Below are positions 1 to 7,527 of a stretch of 48,576 bases of DNA, one piece after another. The notes under the pieces are model-generated. The model ran no database searches and was not told where the DNA came from. It saw only the letters and a list, made by a program, of their open reading frames with translations. The position numbers and the translations under genes were made by a program. The DNA comes from Deltaproteobacteria bacterium Ga0077539 (GTDB taxonomy: Bacteria > Myxococcota_A > Polyangia > Polyangiales > Ga0077539), in NCBI GenBank assembly GCA_001465015.1, contig LNEO01000128.1:1-48576 (forward strand), in the 5' to 3' direction. The number at the start of each line of letters is the position of its first letter. The stretch's first letter is position 1.

Positions 1-2264
1 GCGCTCGCGCGGCTGTTCAACGACCGGGACTCGGAGGTCAAGCTCGCCGCGGTGCAAGCGGTCGGAGCGATCGGGGGGGCGACGGCCGTCGTTCCGCTGC
101 TGGACCGGCTCAGCGACGACGACTCGGACGTTCGGATCGCCGCAGCGCGGGCGCTCGGCGAGCTCGGCGACGCGCGGGCAGTGCTCTCTCTGCTCGGGGT
201 GCTGCGAGACCCGACCGCCGAGGTTCGCGAGGCGGTGTGCACGGCGCTCGGAAGGCTGCGAGACGAGCGTGCGCTGCGCGGCATCGTCGCGCTCTTGCGC
301 GACCCAACACCGGAGGTTCGCCTCGCGGCCGCACGAGCGATCGGCGTAATCGGCTCTCGAGAAGCAGTGGTCGACCTCGCCCCGATCGCGCTCGGCGCGG
401 ACTTCGTCGGCGACGTCTCGCAGCGAATCGCCGTCGCTCGGTCGGACGCATCGGAGGACCCGCCGCGATCGACCTGCTCGTGCGAGTGTTTCGGTCGAAC
501 ACCTCGCCCGACGTCGCGCGCGCCGCGACCGACGCGCTTCGCTCGCTCGGAGACAGCGCGCGGTCGGCGATTCCGCTGCTCGCCGCAGAGCCAGTGCCCA
601 CGAACGCGCGCGACTCGCTCTCCGCGCTGCTCGGCGAGCTCGGCACGGACGAGGCCGCGGACGCGCTGCTCGGTCTCACCGAGGCGTCTCGCCCCGCGTC
701 GCCCGACGTGTACCTGCGCGCGCTCGGTCGCACCGGCTCGCCTCGCGCTCTCTACGCGCTCTTGCGCACCGCAACCGAGCGCGAGACCGCGACGACCCGA
801 CAGACTTCGTTCGGCGCCATCGCGACCGCGACGCCAGCGCGAAGGTCGGCCGCGCTGCGCGCGATCGACTCCTGGGTGCAGCGCCGCGGCGCGCTCGAAG
901 CCGGCGCGCTCGATCCGCTGCTCGTGATTCTCCGCGAGGTGCAGAGAGCACCGACCTCCAGCAGCGTCCCTGCGCGCGCCGCAGCGCCCGCGAGCTCGCC
1001 AGACCTGCTGCTGGTAATCAGGTTGATTGGCAGCACACGAAATCCTCGCGCGCCGTCCGCCCTCGCCCCGCTCCTGGCGAGCGCCGATCGCGCGCAGCGA
1101 ATCGCCGTCGCCCAATCGCTCACCCGCGTGGGCATCGCCAACGTCGAGCGCGCCGTGGTGGCCCTCTTGTCGGACAACGCGCCGCCCGTTCGATCCGCGG
1201 CGTGCGACGCCCTCGCTCGCTTCGGTGACCGCGTCGCGCTCGACGCGCTGTGGAGCGCGTGGGACGGAGATCGACCGATCGACCGCGCCAGCGCCGCGAT
1301 CGCGATCGGACGCATCAGCGAACGGCTGCGCGACGGATCGCGCGCCCAACGTCTGATCGCCGCGCTCGATGACGCCCGGCCGGCGGTCGCGTCGGCGATC
1401 GTCGACGCGATCGGGGCCCTCGCCGCCGCTGGCTCTCAGCCGGCGATCGACGCGCTCGAGCGCGTCGCCAACGCGCGCGGACCGCTCTCCAACGCCGCCG
1501 TCGAGGCGCTCTCCAACGCCGCCGCCAACGCGGCCCCCGCGGCCCGCGCGCCGATCGTGCGCGCGCTCACCCAGCGCGCCAGCGCGACCAACGACGAGCC
1601 CACGCGCAGCACCGCGGTCTGGGGCCTCGGCGCCAGCCCAGAGCCCGACGCCGTCACGCTCTTGCTCGCGGCGACGCGAGATCCGTCCAACGCCGTCGCG
1701 ACCAACGCGCTCGGCGCGCTCGCCCGCGCGGTGCGCAGCGGCTTGCGAGGCACCGACGCGCTGCGCTCTGCCGCGTGCGAAGCGCTCGGACGACGAGCGA
1801 ACCCGGCCCTCCGGACAAACGCGCTCTCTCTGCTCGCTGCAGCCAGACAGCGATGCGACAGCGACGTGGCGCGCCGCGCGTTGACCGACGCCCGCTCGCC
1901 CTGGCTTCGCCGCGCCGCTGCCGAAGCGGTTCTCAACGCTGCGGACAACAACACGCGAGCCGCCGCCAACGAAGCGCTCGGCCGATGCGCAGCCACCGAT
2001 CGAACACCCTGGGTCGCCGAACGATGCCGCGTCCTGTCGGGACAACCGAGCGCAGCGCCCGAGCGCGGCCCCGAGCCGATCGACGCCCTCGTGCTCGGCG
2101 AAGACGAAGACGCCCCCGCGGTGGCCAGCGCCTACGTGCTCTTTCGACCGGACGGACTGGCTCGATTCGGCGTCACCGGAAGCACCGGATGGCTGCACGA
2201 GCGCCCCTCTCCTGCCGGTGAGTACGCGATCTACGACCCCACGCAGCTCGCGAACGAACCGTGA
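1..2264 (+). CDS. HEAT-repeat protein, 5'-partial, apparent frameshift
   Basis: The reading frame enters from the left edge, so the true start is outside the window. Residues form successive PBS-lyase/HEAT-type helical repeats (pattern D..VR.AAA.ALG..GD..A...L), a scaffold for protein-protein contacts. Frame 1 carries repeats from base 1 to about 437; from base 438 the same repeat pattern continues in frame 3 to a TGA at 2262-2264. Adding one base between 437 and 438 joins the frames into an uninterrupted repeat (…AVA-S-VGRIGG…), so a single-base deletion or sequencing error is the simplest reading. The last ~60 residues are not repeat-like. The partner is unknown. It is convergent with the next gene, with only 6 bases between. 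Confidence 0.75.
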   Translation, partial: ARAAVQRPGLGGQARRGASGRSDRGGDGRRSAAGPAQRRRLGRSDRRSAGARRARRRAGSALSARGAARPDRRGSRGGVHGARKAARRACAARHRRALARPNTGGSPRGRTSDRRNRLSRSSGRPRPDRARRGLRRRRLAANRRRSVGRIGGPAAIDLLVRVFRSNTSPDVARAATDALRSLGDSARSAIPLLAAEPVPTNARDSLSALLGELGTDEAADALLGLTEASRPASPDVYLRALGRTGSPRALYALLRTATERETATTRQTSFGAIATATPARRSAALRAIDSWVQRRGALEAGALDPLLVILREVQRAPTSSSVPARAAAPASSPDLLLVIRLIGSTRNPRAPSALAPLLASADRAQRIAVAQSLTRVGIANVERAVVALLSDNAPPVRSAACDALARFGDRVALDALWSAWDGDRPIDRASAAIAIGRISERLRDGSRAQRLIAALDDARPAVASAIVDAIGALAAAGSQPAIDALERVANARGPLSNAAVEALSNAAANAAPAARAPIVRALTQRASATNDEPTRSTAVWGLGASPEPDAVTLLLAATRDPSNAVATNALGALARAVRSGLRGTDALRSAACEALGRRANPALRTNALSLLAAARQRCDSDVARRALTDARSPWLRRAAAEAVLNAADNNTRAAANEALGRCAATDRTPWVAERCRVLSGQPSAAPERGPEPIDALVLGEDEDAPAVASAYVLFRPDGLARFGVTGSTGWLHERPSPAGEYAIYDPTQLANEP

Positions 2265-2270
2265 GCTCGA

Positions 2271-3368
2271 CTACGGGATGAGCTCGACGACCATCGCGGC
2301 GCCGAGCGCTCCCCACGTCACGAAGCCGAGGATTTCGTGGGTCGATCGAAACGCCGCGGCGAAGTCGCCGCGCGTGTCCTGAATGCCGAACGCGTTGGGA
2401 TTCGCCCCGAGAAACCCGAGGATCGGCATCGCGATCATCCCGATCGCGTGGACCCAGGCGAGAGCTTTGTGAATGCGAAGGCGAGTCGCCCCGCGGCTCG
2501 AGCCCTCGGCGGCGCGCTCGGGGTCGGGCATCGACAGCGCGTAGATCCCGGTCGTCGCATAGAGCGAGACCGTCGCAAACGCGAACACCCCGTGCAGCGC
2601 GCTCAGACCGTTGCAGCCGAATTCGAAGCCGAGGATCGGACTGCCGCCGGCGCGGCACTCGCCCTGCCCGAACCACGTGCGCTGATTGATCGCCGCGAAC
2701 GTCCCGAGCACCACGGTCGCGGTCAACGTCGCGAACGTCGCGATGCCGAGCGGCCGGTGCAAGCCGACGTTTCGCTGACGGTGCTCGATCAAGTCGATGC
2801 TCGGCTCGTCGGTCGGAGCTGCTGCTCCATCCGCCTCTGCAGGACCCGCAGGGCCTGCAGGACCCGCAGGACCCGCTGGTTCTGCTGGACCCGCGGGCTC
2901 CGCCCCGGCAGGGCCCGCAGGCTCCGCTGGCGCAGGCTCTGCAGCGGCCGGAGGGTCACCCGACGCAGGCGCTGGGGCCCCTCCCGAAGCAGGAGCGCCG
3001 CCAGCTGCACTGGATCCCGCTGCCGGCGTCGTGGGAGCCGTCGACGGCGTCGTTTGCGCAGCTTGCGCCGGTGTGGTCGCCGCGCTGCTCGTCGTGCTGG
3101 TCGTGCTCGATCCCGACGAGCCCGTCCGACGGCGCTGAGCCAGCCGCGCGTCTCCGGTCGGATCGATGGCCACGAGGCCCATCGGTCGCACGAGGAGCTG
3201 CGCGCCGAACGACGGCGCGGCGATCAACGGAATCGGCGTGGGATCGGCGGCGCGAACGCCTGCGACGTTGAGCGAGAGCGGCGCCACTGGGGCCGGCGCA
3301 GCGCTGATTTGCACCGCGCCGCCCGGCGAGAGCGTCGCGAAAAGAAGACCTGCCACGACCGGATGCAT
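2271..3368 (-). CDS. cytochrome b561-like membrane protein with Gly-Pro-Ala linker
   Basis: 365 residues. An N-terminal signal-like hydrophobic segment is followed by about 190 residues of low complexity, including Ser/Thr stretches and repeated GPA triplets resembling collagen. The C-terminal half holds four predicted membrane helices. Histidines sit in or beside each: HRPLG (helix 1), LHGVFAF (helix 2), IHKALAWVH (helix 3) and STHEILGF (helix 4). That spacing is what cytochrome b561-fold proteins use to hold haem, so a membrane electron-transfer role is inferred. Two cysteines between helices 1 and 2 (GECR and EFGC) could form a disulfide. It lies downstream of the acyl-CoA mutase gene after about 100 bases. 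Function beyond haem or membrane association is unproven. Confidence 0.6.
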   Translation of the reverse strand: MHPVVAGLLFATLSPGGAVQISAAPAPVAPLSLNVAGVRAADPTPIPLIAAPSFGAQLLVRPMGLVAIDPTGDARLAQRRRTGSSGSSTTSTTSSAATTPAQAAQTTPSTAPTTPAAGSSAAGGAPASGGAPAPASGDPPAAAEPAPAEPAGPAGAEPAGPAEPAGPAGPAGPAGPAEADGAAAPTDEPSIDLIEHRQRNVGLHRPLGIATFATLTATVVLGTFAAINQRTWFGQGECRAGGSPILGFEFGCNGLSALHGVFAFATVSLYATTGIYALSMPDPERAAEGSSRGATRLRIHKALAWVHAIGMIAMPILGFLGANPNAFGIQDTRGDFAAAFRSTHEILGFVTWGALGAAMVVELIP

Positions 3369-3470
3369 TGTTGACTGCGCCTTTCGTTCGGAGAACGAGC
3401 GAGAGGATTGCGCAAGAAGTCGCCCGCACTCAACAGGTTTGTTGTCTGCTCACGCGCTATGCGCGTCCGC

Positions 3471-5219
3471 TCAGAACTCGGCCGGGTCGGTGTACGTACC
3501 GAGCACGTCGCGCAGGACGTCGCAGATCTCTTGCTCTGTGCAGTACGCTTTGGCGGCTTCGATGATCGGCGGGCAGAGGTTTGCGTTGCTCGCGGCCGCG
3601 ACGCGCACAGCTTCGAGCGCCGCGCGTACTCGCTCGCCGTCGCGAGACGCCTTCACCTCCGCGAGCGACTCGACCTGGAGTCGCTGCACTTCTTCGTCGA
3701 TCTTGAGCAGCGGAATGCGTGACGGCTCGTCCATGACGAAGTCGTTGACCCCCACCATCACCTTCTCGTCGCGCTCGACCTGGCGCTGGAAGCGATACGC
3801 GCTCGCGGCGATCTCGCGCTGCGGATAGCCCTTCTCGACGGCCGTCACGATGCCGCCCATCTCGTCGATCTTGCGGATGTACTCGAGCGCCTCCGCCTCG
3901 ATCTTGTTCGTGAGCCACTCGACGAAATAGCTTCCGCCCAGGGGATCGACGGTGTTGGCCACGCCCGTCTCGTGCGCCACGATCTGCTGCGTTCGCAGCG
4001 CGATGGTCACGGCTTCTTCCGTCGGCAGCGCGTAGGTCTCGTCGAGCGAGTTGGTGTGAAGCGACTGCGTCCCTCCCAGCACCGCGGCGAGCGCCTGCAG
4101 CGCGACGCGCGCGACGTTGTTGTACGGCTGCTGGGCGGTGAGAGAGACGCCCGCGGTCTGCGCGTGCGTCTTGAGCTTCATGCTCTCGGGCAGCTTCGCG
4201 CCGAAGCGCTCTTTCATGACGCGCGCCCAGATCCGCCGCGCCGCGCGAAACTTCGCGACCTCCTCGAAGAAGTCGATGTGCACGTCGAAGAAGAACGAGA
4301 GACGCGGCGCGAAGGAGTCCACGTCGAGCCCGCGCTCGACGGCGCTCTGCACGTAGCCAATCCCGTCAGCGAGCGTGAACGCCAGCTCTTGCGCCGCGGT
4401 CGAGCCTGCCTCGCGGATATGGTAGCCGCTGATGGAGACGGGGTGCCATTTGGGCAGCTCTTTCGCAGCGAATTCGATCATGTCCGTGACGATGCGCATC
4501 GCCGGACGAGGCCCGACGATCCACGCGTGCTGCGCCATGAACTCTTTGAGGCAGTCGTTTTGGATCGTCCCGCCCAGGGCGCTGCGCGGAATGCCGCGCA
4601 CGTCCGCGAGCGCCACGTAGAAGCAGAGCAGGACGATCGCGGGACCGTTGATGGTCATCGACGTCGTGACCTTGTCCAACGGGATATCCGCGAACAACAC
4701 GTCCATGTCTCGCAGCGTGTCGACCGCGACGCCGCACATCCCCACCTCGCCGAGCGATCGCGGCGAGTCGCTGTCGTATCCCATCAGCGTGGGAAAATCG
4801 AAGGCCGTCGAGAGGCCCGTCTGCCCCTGCGAGAGCAGATACTTGAACCGCGTGTTGGTCTGCTCGGGCGTCCCGAAGCCGGCGAACTGCCGCATCGTCC
4901 ACAGACGGCCGCGGTACATCGTCGGCTGGATTCCACGGGTGTAGGGATACTCGCCGGGCAGTCCGAGATCGCGCTGGTGGTCGACGTCGACGTCGGCCGG
5001 CGTGACGACATCGGGGAGCTCGATGTCCGAGAGCGTCTGAAACTTCGCCAGCCGCGGCGGAAACTTCGCCGTCGCCTTGGCCACGACGCTCTTGGACCAC
5101 CGCTCTTTCGCCTCGCGAATCGCGGCGATCTTCGGGTCGTCGCCGGAGCCCGGTCGCGCTTCGCCAGCGCTCGCCGCAGGAATGGTCTCGCCCTTGTTGT
5201 CGCCCGGATCACTAGCCAT
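3471..5219 (-). CDS. icmA: B12-dependent acyl-CoA mutase large subunit, isobutyryl-CoA mutase type
   Basis: 582 residues from the ATG at 5219; reading further upstream would overlap the preceding gene and adds non-conserved sequence. The family TIM-barrel motifs are clear: [54 protein letters not shown] (His267), [13 protein letters not shown] and [13 protein letters not shown]. The cobalamin-binding domain (DxHxxG) is absent, so a separate small subunit must be encoded elsewhere. The two substrate-selecting positions are Phe112 and Gln230, spaced 118 apart like Tyr89/Arg207 of methylmalonyl-CoA mutase and Phe80/Gln198 of isobutyryl-CoA mutase. The Phe/Gln pair predicts interconversion of isobutyryl-CoA and n-butyryl-CoA. 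Automatic annotation would probably say methylmalonyl-CoA mutase. Confidence 0.85.
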   Translation of the reverse strand: MASDPGDNKGETIPAASAGEARPGSGDDPKIAAIREAKERWSKSVVAKATAKFPPRLAKFQTLSDIELPDVVTPADVDVDHQRDLGLPGEYPYTRGIQPTMYRGRLWTMRQFAGFGTPEQTNTRFKYLLSQGQTGLSTAFDFPTLMGYDSDSPRSLGEVGMCGVAVDTLRDMDVLFADIPLDKVTTSMTINGPAIVLLCFYVALADVRGIPRSALGGTIQNDCLKEFMAQHAWIVGPRPAMRIVTDMIEFAAKELPKWHPVSISGYHIREAGSTAAQELAFTLADGIGYVQSAVERGLDVDSFAPRLSFFFDVHIDFFEEVAKFRAARRIWARVMKERFGAKLPESMKLKTHAQTAGVSLTAQQPYNNVARVALQALAAVLGGTQSLHTNSLDETYALPTEEAVTIALRTQQIVAHETGVANTVDPLGGSYFVEWLTNKIEAEALEYIRKIDEMGGIVTAVEKGYPQREIAASAYRFQRQVERDEKVMVGVNDFVMDEPSRIPLLKIDEEVQRLQVESLAEVKASRDGERVRAALEAVRVAAASNANLCPPIIEAAKAYCTEQEICDVLRDVLGTYTDPAEF

Positions 5220-5251
5220 GACGTCGCCGAGTCTATCGCAGCCGCGGCGGG

Positions 5252-6898
5252 CTAGTTCGCCGAACGTCGCCGACGTCGTGCCCTCCACGCGATCGCGAGC
5301 GCCGCCAAGGAGCTCCCGACGATCGCTCGGGAGGACGCCGGTCGCGCGTCGCGATGCCCGACCGCACGGCAAGAACAAGCTCCGCCGGAAAACCGAACTG
5401 TCGGCGGGGCTGGACCGCCCGCGCCATCCCCGACTTCCATCCGCCCGCTGTCGATCGGCACGACGTCCGTTGACCCGTCGGGGAGCGCGATCGCGTCCGA
5501 TGGCGCATCGAAGGACACGTCGGCCGTGGCGTCGTCGAACGTCGCGTCGCTCGGGGGCACAATTGCGTGGTCCGCTTCGCTCCCTCCATCGGTCCCAGAT
5601 TCGCGCAGCGGCACGCCAGCGTCCGTGTTGACGCCGCTATCCACGCCGCTATCCACGCCGCTATCCACGCCAGCGTCGACGGCGATACACCGCGAGTAGT
5701 CGCAGCGACTGCTCGAACAGACCGTGCATCCCGCACTGCCGCTCGGGATCGGCCCGCAGTCCCTCGCGTCGCCGCACTCGGCGGCGAGGTAGCGAGCGGC
5801 GATGGTCTGCAACACTCCCACGCGCGCGGGAACGTCCCACACGAGCAACGGATTGGTGCCGCTGCTCGACAGATGCACGGACTCTGCACGCTCCGACACG
5901 AGCGCCATCGTCGCGATCGTCGGAAACACGACGCCGCCCGCAGTTCTCAGGATCCGGCGAACGACCGGGTGCCGCCCGCTGCCTGAATCCGTCAGGTACG
6001 CGAGCAACACCCCGGTCGGTCCGACGCCAAGGGACGCGAAGACCGCCAACCCCGAATCTGGGACAGCGAACGAGCGGACCACCCGCGACGAGATGTTCTG
6101 CGTAGCAACCCGAAGCTCCGTGCCGACTCGCCCTGCGATGTAGACGTCGACGCCGTCCGTGGTGATCGCCGGAGGGTCCGCGTTGCTCACAGAGAAGATG
6201 TCCTGCGGTGCAGAAGTCGCCGGCGAGCTCGCGGGGTCGGCCCATTCCAGGTCGAAGCCGCGAACCTGTCGCGGCGCACCTCCGAAGCTCACGGCCACGA
6301 ACCAACGCCGGGTCGTTCCGTCGACCGGAACGATTCCGACGGCGGGTCGGAACGAATCCGCGATGCCAGACCCCGCAATCGTGATCGGCCTGCGAATACT
6401 GGCGTCGAACGCCGTACCGGCAACGCCGCCGCTGTCCGTCATGTGCAGCTCGATGCACCCTGAAGGGACGCACGACACCGTGGGTGCTCCGAACCGTCCG
6501 ACGATCGGCGTCGGCGCTCCGCCGATGCCAGTCACGACGATGCGACGGAGTCCACTCGTCGCGTCGCTCCAGGCCACGACGGGGTTGCTTCCGAAATGAG
6601 AGATCGACGGTCGACTCGGCTCAAGGCCGGGATTCGTCGCGAGCTCGGCGAACAGCATTGCCGACGTCGGTGGCGACGTCTCCGTCGTCCGCCAGCGCGT
6701 CGGGAAAACAAGCAATGGATCGTGCATCGCAACGACCGTGTGCGAGTTGCGACGAGTGAGCGTCGCTGCGGCGCTCGAAAGCAGCGTCCGCGTGCCGACG
6801 ATGGCACCGCCCAACGGAAAAAACGTTTGTGCGCGGGCGCGGTGCGCGACGGTCGCGACGCTCAGTCCGACCAACAGCGCGGTTTTGGACGGCCACAT
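5252..6898 (-). CDS. secreted protein with Asp-rich linker and MYXO-CTERM-like tail
   Basis: 548 residues. An N-terminal signal peptide (positive start, hydrophobic core, AHRARAQ end) precedes about 370 residues with beta-propeller-like phrasing (repeated short strands, Gly-rich turns, paired cysteines), family not recognised. A short Cys-rich patch (CGDARDCG…[14 protein letters not shown]) and an Asp/Ala/Ser-rich linker with GVDS repeats follow. The end is a CSC motif, a hydrophobic helix and an Arg-rich terminus ([10 protein letters not shown]), the layout of MYXO-CTERM sorting signals that are thought to anchor proteins at the myxobacterial surface. The tail match is by layout only. It is followed 32 bases later by the mutase start. 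Confidence 0.65.
   Translation of the reverse strand: MWPSKTALLVGLSVATVAHRARAQTFFPLGGAIVGTRTLLSSAAATLTRRNSHTVVAMHDPLLVFPTRWRTTETSPPTSAMLFAELATNPGLEPSRPSISHFGSNPVVAWSDATSGLRRIVVTGIGGAPTPIVGRFGAPTVSCVPSGCIELHMTDSGGVAGTAFDASIRRPITIAGSGIADSFRPAVGIVPVDGTTRRWFVAVSFGGAPRQVRGFDLEWADPASSPATSAPQDIFSVSNADPPAITTDGVDVYIAGRVGTELRVATQNISSRVVRSFAVPDSGLAVFASLGVGPTGVLLAYLTDSGSGRHPVVRRILRTAGGVVFPTIATMALVSERAESVHLSSSGTNPLLVWDVPARVGVLQTIAARYLAAECGDARDCGPIPSGSAGCTVCSSSRCDYSRCIAVDAGVDSGVDSGVDSGVNTDAGVPLRESGTDGGSEADHAIVPPSDATFDDATADVSFDAPSDAIALPDGSTDVVPIDSGRMEVGDGAGGPAPPTVRFSGGACSCRAVGHRDARPASSRAIVGSSLAALAIAWRARRRRRSAN
5631..5666. repeat. 12-bp tandem repeat, three units
   Basis: The unit acgccgctatcc occurs three times head to tail, followed by a further partial copy. 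On the minus strand it encodes the GVDS repeats of the secreted protein's linker. In-frame 12-base units mean copy-number change would lengthen or shorten the linker without a frameshift. Confidence 0.9.
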
Positions 6899-6981
6899 CT
6901 CGCTACGATACGACCAAAGCCGTCGAGAAGTCTCCGAGCTCCGAGCGGCGCGTGGACCGAAGGCTCGGCGGGTCGCGACGG

Positions 6982-7503
6982 TCAGTTCACGCTCTGGAGC
7001 GGCCGCGCTTGCCCGCGCAGCGAGTCGAGCAACGCCTTGGCCTCGGCCTGCGCTTCGAGCTCAGGGTTGCTCTGCAAAAACGCTTCAGCGTGACGAATGG
7101 CCAGGTCTGGCTTGCTCACCTGCGCGTACGAGAGCGCGAGCAGCCAGTGGGCGTCGCCGTCGCTCGTCGACGCATCCGCCGCACGCGTCCGGGCGATGTC
7201 GAGCGCGATGATCCCTGCGGTGATCGCCTCTTCGGGACGACCCGCGAGCCGCAGCGAGTGACCGAGGCCCACCGCGGCGCCGAGGTACTTCGGCGAGAAC
7301 CGCAGCGCCTCGCGATAGGACACGGCAGCCTCCGCGAACTGACCGCGCTCGAACTGAACCGCTCCTGAATAATTCCAGGCGTATTGATTATGTGGGTCGT
7401 CTTTCAAAACCGCGTCGAGCGCGCGCTGCGCCGCGTCGTGCTCGCCCTCGCGCAAGAGCTCGACCGCCTCTTCGACCGCGTCCCATCGCGCTGCGTCGTC
7501 CAT
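6982..7503 (-). CDS. TPR-repeat protein
   Basis: 173 residues, with at least three tetratricopeptide repeats (GEHDAAQRALDAVLKDDPHN, GQFAEAAVSYREALRFSPKY and KPDLAIRHAEAFLQSNPE), a helical scaffold for protein contacts. There is no signal peptide, so it is probably cytoplasmic. The ATG at 7503 is preceded by a GTG at 7506; a GAGGA Shine-Dalgarno lies 8 bases upstream of the ATG. It starts 24 bases after the bamA stop and is probably co-transcribed with it, but it lacks the lipobox of known BAM lipoproteins. A specific partner cannot be named. Confidence 0.8.
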   Translation of the reverse strand: MDDAARWDAVEEAVELLREGEHDAAQRALDAVLKDDPHNQYAWNYSGAVQFERGQFAEAAVSYREALRFSPKYLGAAVGLGHSLRLAGRPEEAITAGIIALDIARTRAADASTSDGDAHWLLALSYAQVSKPDLAIRHAEAFLQSNPELEAQAEAKALLDSLRGQARPLQSVN

Positions 7504-7527
7504 CACTGCATCCTCGCCGGGCGTCGC

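Noticed and set aside
3972..5255. Plus-strand open frame of 427 codons
   Set aside because: Antisense to the strongly conserved mutase gene.
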